Shown: positions 37,332 to 47,414 of the stretch, piece after piece
How positions within the stretch are numbered: position 1 is the stretch's first letter
Layout: each line of letters starts with the position of its first letter
Assembly: GCF_003185895.1 (NCBI RefSeq)
Contig: NZ_QHLY01000012.1
Coordinates: 806,001-870,000, forward strand
Reading direction: 5' to 3'
DNA: 64,000 nucleotides
Source of the DNA: Cryobacterium arcticum
Lineage (GTDB): Bacteria > Actinomycetota > Actinomycetes > Actinomycetales > Microbacteriaceae
Position numbers and translations under genes: made by a program
Notes under the pieces: generated by a model
What the model was told of the DNA's origin: nothing
The model's database searches: none
What the model saw: the letters and a program-made list of their open reading frames with translations, nothing else

Positions 37332-39455
37332 GGTGTTCACCGTCGCGGAGAGGATGTTGACGTGGTGTTCGGAGAGCACCCGAGTGACGTCGGACAGCAG
37401 CCCGGAACGGTCGAGCGCCTCGATCTGGATCTGCACCAGGAAGAGGCTCTTCGAGGTGGGCGCCCAATCGACGTCGATCATCCGCTCGGGTTCCTTGAGC
37501 AGCGACTGCACGTTGTGGCAGTCGAACTGATGCACGGAGACACCCGAACCGCGGGTGATGAAGCCGACGATCTTGTCGCCGGGAACCGGGGTACAGCATC
37601 GGGCGAGCTTGACCAGGATGTCGGGCGCCCCGCGCACGAGGATGCCGGAGTCGTTGTTGCGCAGAGTCTGCGTGCGCCCGTTCGGGGCGAACGGCAGGTC
37701 GGTCGCGTCGCTCTCCTCCACGCTCTGCAGAGTGGCCACGACCTTCTCCAGCACCGACTGGGTGGAGACATGCCCCTCGCCGACGGCCGCGTACAGCGCG
37801 GAGACGTCTTCGTAGCGCATCACCGCGGCGACCTCGGCGAACGAGTCCTGGTTCATCAGCTTCTGCAGCGGCAGGTTCTGCTTGCGCATGGCCCTGGCGA
37901 TGGCGTCGCGGCCCTGCTCGATGGCTTCGTCGCGTCGTTCCTTGGTGAACCACTGCCGGATCTTGTTCCGGGCCCTGGGGCTCTTGACGAAGTTCAGCCA
38001 GTCCTGGCTGGGTCCGGAGTCGGGGTTCTTCGAGGTGAAGACCTCGACGACGTCGCCGGTGGTGAGGGAACTCTCCAGCGGCACCAATCGTCCGTTGACT
38101 TTGGCGCCCATGGTGCGGTGGCCCACCTCGGTGTGCACGGCGTAGGCGAAGTCCACCGGGGTGGCGTCGGCGGGCAGGCCGATCACCCGCCCCTTTGGCG
38201 TGAAGACGTAGACCTCCTTCGCGCCGATCTCGTACCGGAGCGAGTCGAGGAACTCGTTCGGGTCGGCGGTTTCTGCCTGCCAGTCGGAGATGTGCGCGAG
38301 CCAGGCCATGTCGGTGTCGCTCTGCGGGCCGGGGCCGGAGCTCTTGCCGTTGACCTGCTCTTTGTACTTCCAGTGCGAGGCGACACCGAATTCGGCGCGC
38401 TCGTGCATTTCCTGGGTGCGGATCTGAATCTCGACCGGGCGCCCGCTCGGGCCGAGCACCGTGGTGTGCAGTGACTGGTAGAGATTGAACTTGGGGGTGG
38501 CGATGTAGTCCTTGAACCGGCCGGGCAGCGGGGTCCAGCGGGCGTGGATCGCGCCGAGCACGGCGTAACAGTCCCGCACCGAGTTAACCAGGACCCGGAT
38601 GCCGACCAGGTCGTAGATCTCGTCGAACTCCCGGCCGCGCACCACCATCTTCTGGTAGATCGAGTAGTACTGCTTGGGCCGGCCGGCCACCTTGCCGCGG
38701 ATACGGGCGGCCTTGAGGTCGTCGTTGATCGCGTCGATGACGTACTGCACGAATTCTTCGCGCTGCGGAGTGCGCTGTTTGACCAGGCTCTCGATCTCGG
38801 CGTAGAGCTTGGGGTAGAGCACGCCGAAGGACAGGTCTTCGAGTTCCCACTTGATGGTCTGGATGCCCAGCCGGTGCGCCAGCGGGGCGTAGATCTCCAG
38901 GGTCTCTGTCGCCTTGCGGCTGGCGGACTCTGCGGGCACGAAACCCCAGGTGCGGGCGTTGTGCAGCCGGTCGGCCAGCTTGATGATCAGGACCCGGATG
39001 TCCTTGGACATGGCCACGATCATCTTGCGCACGGTCTCGGCCTGGGTCGAGTCACCGTACTTGACCTTGTCGAGCTTCGTGACGCCGTCGACGAGCATGG
39101 TGATCTCGTCGCCGAAGTCGGCGCGTAACTGCTCGAGGGTGTAGTCGGTGTCTTCGACGGTGTCGTGCAGCAGAGCCGCCGCCACGGTCTTGGGTCCGAT
39201 GCCCAGGTCCGCGAGGATCTGGGCGACAGCCACCGGGTGGGTGATGTACGGCTCGCCGCTGCGCCGTTTCTGGCCCTCGTGGGCGCGTTCGGCCGCGGTA
39301 TAGGCCCGTTCGATGATCGACAGGTCGACCTTGGGATGGTGCGTGCGCACCGTCTTCAAGAGCGTGTCGACGGCTCCGGCCGGTTGGGCCCTGGAGAAGA
39401 TGCGCGGCACGAGGCGACGCAGGGACGCAGCGGATGGCGTCGTAATCTCAGTCAT
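37203..39455 (-). CDS. rel: Bifunctional (p)ppGpp synthetase / hydrolase
   Basis: Rel makes (p)ppGpp from GTP or GDP on starved ribosomes and hydrolyses it otherwise, controlling the stringent response. The 750-residue protein has all long-RSH domains: HD hydrolase (AAALLHDTVEDTDYT with His97 and Asp98, KLADRLHNARTW), synthetase (QKMVVRGREFDEIYDLVGIRV, GRFKDYIATPKFNLYQSLHT), TGS (VYVFTPKGRVIGLPADATPVDFAYAVHTEVGHR), helical domain, zinc-finger-like RCCTPVPGD and a C-terminal ACT domain. Both active sites look intact. A -10-like GATAAT lies at 39481-39486 (minus strand), about 25 bases before the ATG. Confidence 0.96.
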   Translation of the reverse strand: MTEITTPSAASLRRLVPRIFSRAQPAGAVDTLLKTVRTHHPKVDLSIIERAYTAAERAHEGQKRRSGEPYITHPVAVAQILADLGIGPKTVAAALLHDTVEDTDYTLEQLRADFGDEITMLVDGVTKLDKVKYGDSTQAETVRKMIVAMSKDIRVLIIKLADRLHNARTWGFVPAESASRKATETLEIYAPLAHRLGIQTIKWELEDLSFGVLYPKLYAEIESLVKQRTPQREEFVQYVIDAINDDLKAARIRGKVAGRPKQYYSIYQKMVVRGREFDEIYDLVGIRVLVNSVRDCYAVLGAIHARWTPLPGRFKDYIATPKFNLYQSLHTTVLGPSGRPVEIQIRTQEMHERAEFGVASHWKYKEQVNGKSSGPGPQSDTDMAWLAHISDWQAETADPNEFLDSLRYEIGAKEVYVFTPKGRVIGLPADATPVDFAYAVHTEVGHRTMGAKVNGRLVPLESSLTTGDVVEVFTSKNPDSGPSQDWLNFVKSPRARNKIRQWFTKERRDEAIEQGRDAIARAMRKQNLPLQKLMNQDSFAEVAAVMRYEDVSALYAAVGEGHVSTQSVLEKVVATLQSVEESDATDLPFAPNGRTQTLRNNDSGILVRGAPDILVKLARCCTPVPGDKIVGFITRGSGVSVHQFDCHNVQSLLKEPERMIDVDWAPTSKSLFLVQIQIEALDRSGLLSDVTRVLSEHHVNILSATVNTSSDRLAISRFVFEMGDTTHLDRVLNAVRRIDAVYDVYRVSDG

Positions 39456-39548
39456 CTCGTTACCTCATTCCCTGGCGCCAATTATCCCTGTACTAACGGA
39501 TAAACGCTAAACCGGCGGAGGAGGTCGGGTATTCCCGGGCGGTGCGGC

Positions 39549-40580
39549 TCACGCGGAGACGTCCGCGTGCGCCGCATCCGTACCGGTGACGGCGGTGCCG
39601 GCGGCCTTGGCCTTCAGCGCCAGCGCCTTCTTATCGCGCTTGCGAATCTCCGGCTCACCCTCGCGCATCTGGGCGTACAGCGGTGCGGCGATGAAGATCG
39701 TGGAATAGGTGCCGACGAGCATGCCGATCAGCAGCGCGAGGGAAATGTCGCGCAGGGTGCCGGCGCCCAGGACGAACGCGCCGATCACCAGGATCGAGGC
39801 GACGGGAAGCACGGCCACGATGGAGGTGTTGATCGAGCGCACCAGCGTCTGGTTCACCGCGAGGTTGACCGAATCGGCGAAGGTGCGCCGGGACTCCGGC
39901 CCGTCGAGGCTGGTGTTCTCGCGGATCTTGTCGAACACCACCACGGTGTCGTAGAGCGAGTACCCGAGAATCGTGAGGAAGCCGATCACGGCGGCCGGGG
40001 TGATCTCGAAGCCGGTGATGCCGTAGAAACCGGCGGTGATGACGAGGTCGTGCAGCAGCGCCACCATGGCCGCTACGGCCATCTTCCAGGTGCGGAAGTA
40101 CAGCGCCATCACGACACCGGCAAGCACCAGGAAGGTCAGCAGGGCGCGGATCGCGGAGGCCGTGATGTCCTGGCCCCACGACGGGCCGATGAACGAGCTC
40201 GTCACCTGGGCCGGGTCGACGTTGTAGGCGGAGGCCAGGGAGGCGCGCACCTCACGGCTCTCGGTGTCGGTGAGTTGGTCGGTCTGCACCCGGATGCCGT
40301 CGCTGCCGACCGCGGAGATCTTCGGCACGGCGCTGGGCACGACCTCGGTCACGGCGTCGGCGGCCGCACCCTGGTCTTGGGTGGAGATCTCGGACAGCAC
40401 GAACTCGCTGCCGCCGGTGAACTCGATTCCGAAGGTGAATCCACCGCGGAGGATCGGACCGAGGATCGCGATCAGGATCATGATTCCGGCGACCGTATAC
40501 CAGACCTTGCGGCGCCCGACGATGTTGTACGACAGCTTGCCGGTGTGCAGGTCGTTGCCGAACTGGTTGAAGCTGGCCAT
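39549..40580 (-). CDS. secF: Protein translocase subunit SecF
   Basis: SecF is half of the SecDF complex that uses the proton gradient to pull exported proteins across the membrane. The 343-residue protein has the N-terminal helix and a small periplasmic domain, then five more helices with GITGFEITPAAVIGFLTILGYSLYDTVVVFDKIREN and VLPVASILVIGAFVLGAGTLRDISLALLIGMLVGTYSTIF (signature parts). The conserved YSLYDTVVVFDKIREN is the SecF helix-4 signature with the proton-pathway Asp. It shares one base with the secD stop (TAATG). Confidence 0.95.
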   Translation of the reverse strand: MASFNQFGNDLHTGKLSYNIVGRRKVWYTVAGIMILIAILGPILRGGFTFGIEFTGGSEFVLSEISTQDQGAAADAVTEVVPSAVPKISAVGSDGIRVQTDQLTDTESREVRASLASAYNVDPAQVTSSFIGPSWGQDITASAIRALLTFLVLAGVVMALYFRTWKMAVAAMVALLHDLVITAGFYGITGFEITPAAVIGFLTILGYSLYDTVVVFDKIRENTSLDGPESRRTFADSVNLAVNQTLVRSINTSIVAVLPVASILVIGAFVLGAGTLRDISLALLIGMLVGTYSTIFIAAPLYAQMREGEPEIRKRDKKALALKAKAAGTAVTGTDAAHADVSA

Positions 40581-42337
40581 TAGGAATCCTTCCCGTCGGT
40601 CGAGCTACTCGAGCCGGATCCGATGAGCTCAGCCGCCTTGCGTTCGGCGATGGTCTGGCGCTTCACGGCCTCCTTGCTGGAGGACGCCGCCCTGCGGGAG
40701 GCGACCTCTGCGGAAGGCTGGAACTGCGCCCGACCGCGGTAGACGGCGCCGAGGGCGCGTGGGTCGAGTCCGCTGAGTTTGTGCCCGTCGCCGAAGAACT
40801 TCGTGCGTGCCAGCAGCTGCAACACCGGGTGGGTGAAGAGGGCGACCACCAACAGGTCGACGAGGGTGGTGAGTCCGAGCGTCAGGGCGAAACCGCGAAC
40901 GTTACCCACCGCCAGGATGAACAGCACGGCAGCGGCCAGGAAGTTGACGGTGTCGGAGGCGAGGATGGTGCGGATCGCCCGGCGCCAGCCGGACTCGACG
41001 GCGGAGACGAGCCCCCTGCCGTCGCGGAGTTCGTCCCGGACTCGTTCGAAGTAGACGATGAACGAGTCGGCGGTGATACCGATGGCCACGATCAGGCCGG
41101 CCACACCGGCGAGGGAGAGCCGGTAGCCCTCTCGCCAAGACAGCAGGGTGATCAGGAAGTAGGTGACGACACCGGCGACCACGAGCGACGCGACCGTGAC
41201 CAGGCCCAGCAGGCGGTACTGCGCGAGGGAGTACAGCACGACGAGGATCAGGCCGATCAGGCCGGCGATGAGGCCGCTCTGCAACTGGGTGGAACCGAGG
41301 GTGGCCGAGATGGTGTCCTGGCTCTGCACGGCGAAGCTGATCGGCAGGGCGCCGAACTTGAGCTGGTCGGCGAGGGCCTTTGAGGTGTCCTGGTCGAACG
41401 AGCCGGTGATCTGCGGCTTGCCGTCGGTGATCACGGCGAGGGTGCGCGGGGCGGAGATGACTTTGCCGTCGAGAACGATCGCGAACTGGTTCTGGGCGCC
41501 CTCGAGGCCGCTGAGGCGGGTGGTGACGTCGGCGAAGGCCTTGGTGCCGGTGGAGTCGAAGACGATGTTCACGGCCCACTCGCCGGTGGTCGCGCCGCTC
41601 TGGGTGGTGACCTGGCCGTTGGTGGCGTCGGAGATGTTCTCACCGCTCACCTCGACCGGGCCGAGGATGTACTTGACCGAGCCATCCGTCTCGCAGGTGA
41701 TCAGCGGCTCGTCGGCAGGTGCGACGTTGCTGGTGTCAATGTCGCTGCACTGGAAGCTGTCGAACTCTGCCTGCAGCGCGGGAGTGATGTTGTTCAGGTC
41801 ACTCGCGTCGGTGGGCGCGACGGTCGGGGTGGCGGCCGGGGCCGCCTCGGTTGCTTCGGGCGTTGCCTCCGCCGCGGCGTCGTCGGTGGCGCCCGGCGTG
41901 GGCGTTGCGGTGGAGTCGTCGGTTCCGACACTGTCGGCAGAGGGCGCTGAGGCGATCAGGACCGGACGGAACTCGAGCTTGGCCGAGGATTCGATCCGGT
42001 TCAGGGTGGCGTCATCCGGCGTGCCCGGAATGGACACGACGATGTTCTGGCCGCCCTGGGTGTTGATCTCGGCTTCGGAGACCCCGGAGGAGTCGATGCG
42101 CTGCCGGATGATCGACACAGCCTGGTTGAGCTGTTCGGATGACACGGTCTGGCCGGACTCGAGCTGGGGCGCGAGGGTGATCTGCGTGCCGCCCTCGAGG
42201 TCGAGCGCGAGCTTCGGGGTCCAGGAGCCGCCGCCGGTGAGCACCCCGACCCCGTTGAGAGCGATCAGACCGATGATGATCACGCCAAGCCAGGACAGGG
42301 AACGCCAGGCCTTCTTGGTCGGAGACGACTTAGCCAC
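40580..42337 (-). CDS. secD: Protein translocase subunit SecD
   Basis: SecD partners SecF. The 585-residue protein has an N-terminal membrane helix, P1 periplasmic domain beginning LALDLEGGTQITLAPQLESG, the SGVSEAEI and GGQNIVVSIPGTPDD motifs, and the membrane half with LAQYRLLGLVTVASLVVAGVV and ADSFIVYFERVRDELRDGR, the SecD helix signature. An Ala/Thr/Pro-rich low-complexity insert occupies about residues 135-180 (TPTPGATDDAAAEATPEATEAAP), longer than in E. coli, in the extracytoplasmic region. Confidence 0.95.
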   Translation of the reverse strand: MAKSSPTKKAWRSLSWLGVIIIGLIALNGVGVLTGGGSWTPKLALDLEGGTQITLAPQLESGQTVSSEQLNQAVSIIRQRIDSSGVSEAEINTQGGQNIVVSIPGTPDDATLNRIESSAKLEFRPVLIASAPSADSVGTDDSTATPTPGATDDAAAEATPEATEAAPAATPTVAPTDASDLNNITPALQAEFDSFQCSDIDTSNVAPADEPLITCETDGSVKYILGPVEVSGENISDATNGQVTTQSGATTGEWAVNIVFDSTGTKAFADVTTRLSGLEGAQNQFAIVLDGKVISAPRTLAVITDGKPQITGSFDQDTSKALADQLKFGALPISFAVQSQDTISATLGSTQLQSGLIAGLIGLILVVLYSLAQYRLLGLVTVASLVVAGVVTYFLITLLSWREGYRLSLAGVAGLIVAIGITADSFIVYFERVRDELRDGRGLVSAVESGWRRAIRTILASDTVNFLAAAVLFILAVGNVRGFALTLGLTTLVDLLVVALFTHPVLQLLARTKFFGDGHKLSGLDPRALGAVYRGRAQFQPSAEVASRRAASSSKEAVKRQTIAERKAAELIGSGSSSSTDGKDS

Positions 42338-42361
42338 CTATTGAACTCAGCTTTCTTTGCT

Positions 42362-42389
42362 CGTGCCCGAGTCAGCTGACTCGGGCACG
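42362..42389. repeat. 28-base perfect palindrome between yajC and secD
   Basis: CGTGCCCGAGTCAG is followed at once by its reverse complement CTGACTCGGGCACG. It lies between the yajC stop (42403) and the secD ATG (42337). It is not followed by a T-tract on the minus strand, so it is more likely an RNA hairpin in the intergenic region (stability or partial termination) than a simple terminator. Confidence 0.6.
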
Positions 42390-42402
42390 GAGAGGGGATG
42401 TG

Positions 42403-42819
42403 TTACGCGTCGCCCTTTTTGGGTTCGGTGTTGGTGTCGGCCTGGACCTGGTCGGTCGAAGGCTCCTCAGCGGTGCGCTGGCCGTACTCCGGCTCGCCGG
42501 TGATGGCTGCCGTGGTGTCGTCCTCGACCGGGGTCTCGTCGAGGTCGTCGTCGGCGACGGTGGGCTCAACGACGCGGGCGATGGTCTGGCGGTGGATCTG
42601 GACGATCGTGCCGGGTGCGATCTCGAGGGCGACCTTGTTGGCTTCCTCGTCGATCGACACAATGGTGCCGTAGAGACCGAAGTTGGTCATGACGTCGGCG
42701 CCGGCCACCATCTGCGACTGCAGGGCCAGGGTGTCCTTCTGGCGCTTACGGCCGTTGCGAAACATGAAGAATACGAGCAGCGCCAGAACGGCGAGCATGA
42801 CAAGAGTCAACGGATCCAT
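42403..42819 (-). CDS. yajC: Preprotein translocase subunit YajC
   Basis: YajC associates with SecDF. The 138-residue protein starts MDPLTLVMLAVLALLVFFMFRNGRKRQ, a membrane helix with a basic stop, then the YajC domain: DTLALQSQMVAGADVMTNFGLYGTIVSIDEEANKVALEIAPGTIVQIHRQTIARVV (in part). The tail after about 90 is acidic and Thr-rich, longer than in most species. The ATG at 42817-42819 precedes the helix; the reading frame upstream has no supporting site. Confidence 0.92.
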   Translation of the reverse strand: MDPLTLVMLAVLALLVFFMFRNGRKRQKDTLALQSQMVAGADVMTNFGLYGTIVSIDEEANKVALEIAPGTIVQIHRQTIARVVEPTVADDDLDETPVEDDTTAAITGEPEYGQRTAEEPSTDQVQADTNTEPKKGDA

Positions 42820-42919
42820 AGAACTGTGAAACCTTCCCGTAGCGCACATAGCGTGGCGACAGAGTTTTTGATGAGCGTGGAGTGAGGGGGTACGGGTCGG
42901 CGTGCCTGACCAGCTTGAA

Positions 42920-43954
42920 TTATAGAACATCCAAGGTGAGCGCAGCCTGAGGATTGTTCAGGCCGAAATGCCGCCACGCTGCGGCAGTGGCAACCCGCCC
43001 TCGCGGGGTGCGCGTGAGGAAGCCTATCCGTACCAGGAAGGGCTCGACGACCGATTCGATGGTTTCGGGTTCCTCCCCCACCGACACGGCCAGCGTATTC
43101 AGTCCAACCGGCCCACCCCCAAAACGGGTCAGCACGATGTTCATCACCTCGCGGTCGAGGCGGTCAAGGCCGATTTCGTCGACATCGTACAGTTCGAGCG
43201 CGGCGTGCACCGCGGCCAGGTCGGCGTCGCCGCCGTGCACCAGCGCGTAGTCGCGCACCCGGCGCAACAGCCGGTTGGCGATCCGCGGGGTGCCCCGGCA
43301 GCGTCCGGCGATCTCGGCGATGGCCTCCCGGTCGATGGCGAGCCCGAGCAGGCTGGCCGCCCGCACCAGCACCAGCTCGAGTTCGGCGTCGGCGTAGAAC
43401 TCCAGGTGGGCCGTGAAGCCGAACCTGTCGCGAAGGGGGTTGGGCAGCATGCCGGACCGGGTGGTCGCGCCGACCAGGGTGAAGGGAGCCAGGTCGAGCG
43501 GTACCGAGGTGGCGCCGGCGCCCTTGCCCACCATGATGTCGATGCGGAAGTCCTCCATCGCCAGGTAGAGCATTTCCTCGGCCGAGCGGGCCATCCGGTG
43601 GATCTCGTCGATGAAGAGCACCTCACCGGGCACGAGCGAGGAGAGCACGGCGGCCAGGTCGCCGGCGTGCTGGATCGCCGGACCACTCGACATCCGTAGC
43701 GGACGGTTGCCCTCGTAGGCGATGATCATGGCCAGGGTGGTCTTGCCCAGGCCGGGAGGCCCGGCCAGCAGGATGTGGTCGGGGGTGCGCTGCTGCATGG
43801 ATGCTGCCGTGAGCAGCAGTTGCAGTTGGCCGCGGACCTTCTGTTGGCCGACGAACTCGGTCAGGCTCTTGGGTCGCAGGGCGCCCTCGAAGGCCAGCTC
43901 GGCGTCGCCTTCGAGGGACGGGTTGGTCAGCTCGACTCCGGGGTCGTCGGACAT
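42920..43954 (-). CDS. ruvB: Holliday junction branch migration ATPase RuvB
   Basis: RuvB is the motor that moves Holliday junctions with RuvA. The 344-residue AAA+ protein has [19 protein letters not shown], Walker [18 protein letters not shown], Walker [17 protein letters not shown], sensor 1 [19 protein letters not shown] with the Arg finger, and the C-terminal winged helix ([20 protein letters not shown]). Its ATG shares a base with the ruvA stop. Confidence 0.97.
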   Translation of the reverse strand: MSDDPGVELTNPSLEGDAELAFEGALRPKSLTEFVGQQKVRGQLQLLLTAASMQQRTPDHILLAGPPGLGKTTLAMIIAYEGNRPLRMSSGPAIQHAGDLAAVLSSLVPGEVLFIDEIHRMARSAEEMLYLAMEDFRIDIMVGKGAGATSVPLDLAPFTLVGATTRSGMLPNPLRDRFGFTAHLEFYADAELELVLVRAASLLGLAIDREAIAEIAGRCRGTPRIANRLLRRVRDYALVHGGDADLAAVHAALELYDVDEIGLDRLDREVMNIVLTRFGGGPVGLNTLAVSVGEEPETIESVVEPFLVRIGFLTRTPRGRVATAAAWRHFGLNNPQAALTLDVL

Positions 43955-44601
43955 CAGCGGCGCTCCGCGGCGTTGGCCGTGCCGGCGTGCTGGGCGGGCC
44001 CGAGCCGGGCCAGGGCGAGTCGCAGCACTGCCGCGACTCCGGCCTCCTCTGCGTCGAAGTCGGCACTGCCGGCCAGGATCTCGTCGACGGCTTGCGCGGC
44101 CACCCGCTCGGACCAGCCGAGGCCGATCAGGGCCGTCTGCACACTGGCGCCCACTGTCGCCGACGCGACGGCGGTCCGGCCCGGGCCGGCGGGTGCGGCC
44201 GTGACCGCGAGCTTGCCGACCAGGGACAACACGATGAGCTTGGCGGTCTTGGGTCCGATTCCGCTGACCTTGCGGAAGACGGCGTCGTCCTCGGTGTTGA
44301 CGGCCTGTGCGATTTGGTTGGGGCTGAGCACGGCGAGCACCCCGAGTGCGGACTTGGGGCCAACACCGGTGACACCGACGAGCAGTTCGAAGACGGCGAG
44401 TTCTTCTGCACTGGGGAAGCCGTACAGGGTCAGCGAGTCCTCCCGCACGATCAGGGTGGTGGACAGTCGCGTCTCGGCGCCGATCCGGGCCGTCAGGGCG
44501 GTGGACGGGGTCACCTGCAGGGCCAGGCCCACTCCCCCGACCTCGATGACCACCGTTGAACCCAGGGCGGAGAGGACGGGGCCGCGCACAGAAGAAATCA
44601 C
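43954..44601 (-). CDS. ruvA: Holliday junction DNA-binding protein RuvA
   Basis: RuvA binds four-way junctions and loads RuvB. The 215-residue protein has domain I ([21 protein letters not shown]), domain II with HhH motifs ([20 protein letters not shown] and [21 protein letters not shown]) and domain III ([20 protein letters not shown]) that touches RuvB. It overlaps the end of ruvC by four bases and leads directly into ruvB. Confidence 0.95.
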   Translation of the reverse strand: MISSVRGPVLSALGSTVVIEVGGVGLALQVTPSTALTARIGAETRLSTTLIVREDSLTLYGFPSAEELAVFELLVGVTGVGPKSALGVLAVLSPNQIAQAVNTEDDAVFRKVSGIGPKTAKLIVLSLVGKLAVTAAPAGPGRTAVASATVGASVQTALIGLGWSERVAAQAVDEILAGSADFDAEEAGVAAVLRLALARLGPAQHAGTANAAERR

Positions 44602-45251
44602 CTATTCAGCCTACGGGGACCAGCCGACGTTCCTGCCGCCGGTCCCGGCGCGTTGCCGCGTTCGGCGTCGCGCCAGGCCTTTTGGGCCGGCGTCAGAGCG
44701 CCGGGGCTGAGCGACGGCGTCGACCGGCGTCCAGCCGCGACCGCGCCGCTGGTGGGCAGCACCCCGCCGCCCACTCCGGTGCGCCAGGCGTGGCAGATGG
44801 CCAGGGCCAGGGCGTCCGCGGCATCCGCCGGCTTGGGGATCTCGGCGAGTCCGAGCACCCGGGCGACCATCGTGCCCACCTGCTTCTTGTCCGCGGAACC
44901 GTAGCCGGTGATGGCCGCCTTGACCTCGCTGGGGGTGTGCAGGGTGACCGTGAGGCCGCGCTTGGCGGCGAGCATGAGGGCGACACCGCTGATCTGCGCT
45001 GTGCCCATCACTGTGCTGACGTTCTGCTGGGCGAAGACGCGCTCGATCGCCACGAAGTGCGGCTGGTGCCGGTCGAGGAGTTCTTCGAGCCCCTCGCTGA
45101 TCAGGAGCAGGCGGCGTTCGAGGGGCAGGTCGGGGGCGCTGCGCAGAACCTGCACATCGACCAGGGTCGCCGACCGGTTGGCTGCGACGTCGACGATGCC
45201 GACGCCGCAGCGGGTCAGGCCGGGGTCGATGCCCAGCACCCTGACCGTCAT
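44598..45251 (-). CDS. ruvC: Holliday junction resolvase RuvC
   Basis: RuvC cuts Holliday junctions at preferred sequences. The 217-residue protein has the catalytic acidic residues in [19 protein letters not shown] (Asp), [12 protein letters not shown] (Glu), and the pair in [16 protein letters not shown], with [17 protein letters not shown]. The last 45 residues are a Pro/Ser/Gly-rich tail not found in the core family. The ATG at 45249-45251 is eight bases after the yebC stop; a longer in-frame extension inside yebC is rejected. Confidence 0.95.
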   Translation of the reverse strand: MTVRVLGIDPGLTRCGVGIVDVAANRSATLVDVQVLRSAPDLPLERRLLLISEGLEELLDRHQPHFVAIERVFAQQNVSTVMGTAQISGVALMLAAKRGLTVTLHTPSEVKAAITGYGSADKKQVGTMVARVLGLAEIPKPADAADALALAICHAWRTGVGGGVLPTSGAVAAGRRSTPSLSPGALTPAQKAWRDAERGNAPGPAAGTSAGPRRLNR

Positions 45252-45258
45252 CGGTTGG

Positions 45259-46023
45259 CTATTCGCTGTCGGCTTCGAGTTCGGCCTGCACGTCGGCCGA
45301 CACATCGTAGTTGCTGTAGATGTTCTGCACGTCGTCGAGTTCCTCGAGGGCGTCGATGAGCCGGAACACCTTGCGGGCGGTCTCGGCGTCCACCTCGATC
45401 TTGAGCTGGGGCACGAAGGCGATGTCGGCGGAGTCGTAGTCGATCCCGGCCGTCTGCAGCGCGGTGCGGGTGGCGACCAGGTCCTGGGCCTCACTGAAAA
45501 CCTCGAACTTGTCGCCGTCATCGACGACTTCCTCCGCCCCCGCGTCGAGCACCGCGGCGAGCACGTCGTCCTCGGTGACATCGTTGCCCTTGGGGACGAC
45601 GACGATGCCCTTGCGGTGGAAGTTGTAGGCGACACTGCCGGGGTCGGCCATGTTGCCGCCGTTGCGGCTCACGGTGGTGCGCACCTCTGCGGCAGCGCGG
45701 TTCTTGTTGTCGGTGAGGCACTCGATCATGATGGCGACACCGTTGGCCGCGTAGCCCTCATACATGATCGTCGTGTAGTCGACGACCTCGCCGGACAGGC
45801 CGGCGCCGCGCTTGACTGCGCGGTCGATGTTGTCGTTGGGGACGGAGGTCTTCTTGGCCTTCTGGATCGCGTCGACCAGGGTGGGGTTACCCGACAGGTC
45901 AGCGCCGCCCATGCGGGCCGCGACCTCGATGTTCTTGATCAGCTTGGCGAACGCCTTGGCCCGACGTGAGTCGGTGACGGCCTTCTGGTGCTTGGTGGTG
46001 GCCCACTTGGAATGCCCGGACAT
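45259..46023 (-). CDS. yebC: YebC/PmpR family protein
   Basis: YebC-family proteins were first seen as DNA-binding regulators and more recently linked to translation of proline-rich sequences. The 254-residue protein begins [25 protein letters not shown], the family signature, and has [60 protein letters not shown] and [19 protein letters not shown]. It stands directly before ruvC, the usual position. Confidence 0.95.
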   Translation of the reverse strand: MSGHSKWATTKHQKAVTDSRRAKAFAKLIKNIEVAARMGGADLSGNPTLVDAIQKAKKTSVPNDNIDRAVKRGAGLSGEVVDYTTIMYEGYAANGVAIMIECLTDNKNRAAAEVRTTVSRNGGNMADPGSVAYNFHRKGIVVVPKGNDVTEDDVLAAVLDAGAEEVVDDGDKFEVFSEAQDLVATRTALQTAGIDYDSADIAFVPQLKIEVDAETARKVFRLIDALEELDDVQNIYSNYDVSADVQAELEADSE

Positions 46024-46079
46024 GAATCTCCCGTGTGTCGCTTACTCGTGCGACGCGCATCCGGCGTCGGCTTCTGATG

Positions 46080-46099
46080 GCGGTGCATCGGTGCACCGC
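46080..46099. repeat. Hairpin upstream of yebC
   Basis: GCGGTGCA (46080-46087) and TGCACCGC (46092-46099) form a perfect 8-bp stem with a TCGG loop in the 206-base gap between the DUF1697 gene and yebC. It would lie in the yebC leader on the minus strand. The rest of this gap shows no gene. Confidence 0.4.
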
Positions 46100-46229
46100 T
46101 GGTTGGTGTTACTGGGTTCTGGCGTGCTTCTGGGGTGCTCGCTGACGCGTGCACGCACCGCGTTCGGTGGAGCGCTGGGTGCCCTGCCAGTCTAGCCCGG
46201 GTGCCCCACGGCCATCCTGCGCCTCACCG

Positions 46230-46763
46230 TCAGGCGGGCAGGTCGAGGATCTTCCGCAGCGTGCGCAGGTTGCGGTTGGTGGTGCTGGATTTGAACCGGG
46301 CCTTGGCGGCCAGGCTGCTGAACGGGCTCTTGATGCCCACCTCCCGGCGAACCTGCCAGTAGAGCACCCCGGCGCCGCGCCGAACCTGCTCGTCGGCCGG
46401 GTCGAGGTCCGGCGCCGCACGCATCAGCTCATCGAGCCGATCCGGATCGGAGCCGAACATGACGTAGGAGTGCCAGCCGTCGCGCTCGTCGAAGGGGTAG
46501 TCGTCGACTGCGACGGCAAGGTCGGTGCGGTCGAGCAGCACCACCCAGGCCTCGTAGCCGAACGCCTCGGTGAGGGCGTGTTCCAGGCCGGACTTGAGCG
46601 CGGCGGCATCCGTCTGGTCGCTGGTGAAGACCACGTTGCCGCTGGCCAGCACCGTCTTCACATCGGTGTGGCCCAGGGCACGTACGGTCTCGGCCAGCGC
46701 CGCCATCGTGATGTTGATGCCGCCAACGTTGATGCCGCGCAACAGCGCGATGTATCGGGTCAT
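46230..46763 (-). CDS. DUF1697 domain protein
   Basis: The 177-residue protein belongs to DUF1697, a widespread family of unknown function. Signatures include MTRYIALLRGINVGGINITMAAL, LGHTDVKTVLASGNVVF and EHALTEAFGYEAWVVLL. C-terminal KARFKSSTTNRNLRTLRKI is also typical. The ATG at 46761-46763 gives the family N-terminus. It lies between pdxT and yebC on the same strand with gaps of 46 and about 200 bases. Confidence 0.88.
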   Translation of the reverse strand: MTRYIALLRGINVGGINITMAALAETVRALGHTDVKTVLASGNVVFTSDQTDAAALKSGLEHALTEAFGYEAWVVLLDRTDLAVAVDDYPFDERDGWHSYVMFGSDPDRLDELMRAAPDLDPADEQVRRGAGVLYWQVRREVGIKSPFSSLAAKARFKSSTTNRNLRTLRKILDLPA

Positions 46764-46809
46764 GCGCCCCATTCTGGCGCACCGGCAACGGCAACCCGCA
46801 CCGTGCGGG

Positions 46810-47403
46810 TCAGGAACCGAAGCCGGCCCGGTGCACCTTCTTCAGGAAGTACTCGTGGAAGCGGTACTCCCCCGTGATCTCGGGGTGAAACGAGGTGCCG
46901 AGCAGGTTGCCCTGCTCCACGGCGACGCAGCGCCCGTCTGCGAGGGTAGCCAGGGCCGTGGCACGGGGCCCGACGGTGTCCACGACGGGTGCGCGGATGA
47001 AGACGGCGTGCACTGCGGGGCTGCCGAGCGCGGGGATATCGAGGTCGGTCTCGAACGAGGCCGTCTGCGATCCGAAGGCGTTTCGCCGCACGCTGATGTC
47101 GAGGCCGCCGATGCTCTGCTGCCCGGAGATCCCGTCGAGCACGGTGTCGGCCAGCATGATCAGCCCGGCGCAGGTGCCGTACACCGGCAACCCGGCCGTG
47201 ACTGCCGCCCGGAGGGGCTCGGCCAGGCCGAACATGCGGGTGAGCTTGTCCATCACGCTGGATTCGCCGCCCGGGATCACCAGACCGTTGACGCCGGCCA
47301 GTTCCTCCGGGCGGCGTACGAGCACAACATCGCTGCCGAGCGCACGCAGAACGTCGGCATGCTCGCGAAAATCGCCCTGCAGGGCGAGTACTCCAACCGT
47401 CAT
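46810..47403 (-). CDS. pdxT: Pyridoxal 5'-phosphate synthase glutaminase subunit
   Basis: PdxT hydrolyses glutamine and passes ammonia to PdxS for direct PLP synthesis. The 197-residue protein has VGVLALQGDFREHADVL, GLVIPGGESSVMDKL, the nucleophile Cys in VYGTCAGLIMLA and the His-Glu pair in LLGTSFHPEITGEYRFHEYF. It follows pdxS by 11 bases, so the complex is made from one transcript. Confidence 0.96.
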   Translation of the reverse strand: MTVGVLALQGDFREHADVLRALGSDVVLVRRPEELAGVNGLVIPGGESSVMDKLTRMFGLAEPLRAAVTAGLPVYGTCAGLIMLADTVLDGISGQQSIGGLDISVRRNAFGSQTASFETDLDIPALGSPAVHAVFIRAPVVDTVGPRATALATLADGRCVAVEQGNLLGTSFHPEITGEYRFHEYFLKKVHRAGFGS

Positions 47404-47414
47404 GGAAGCGCGAG

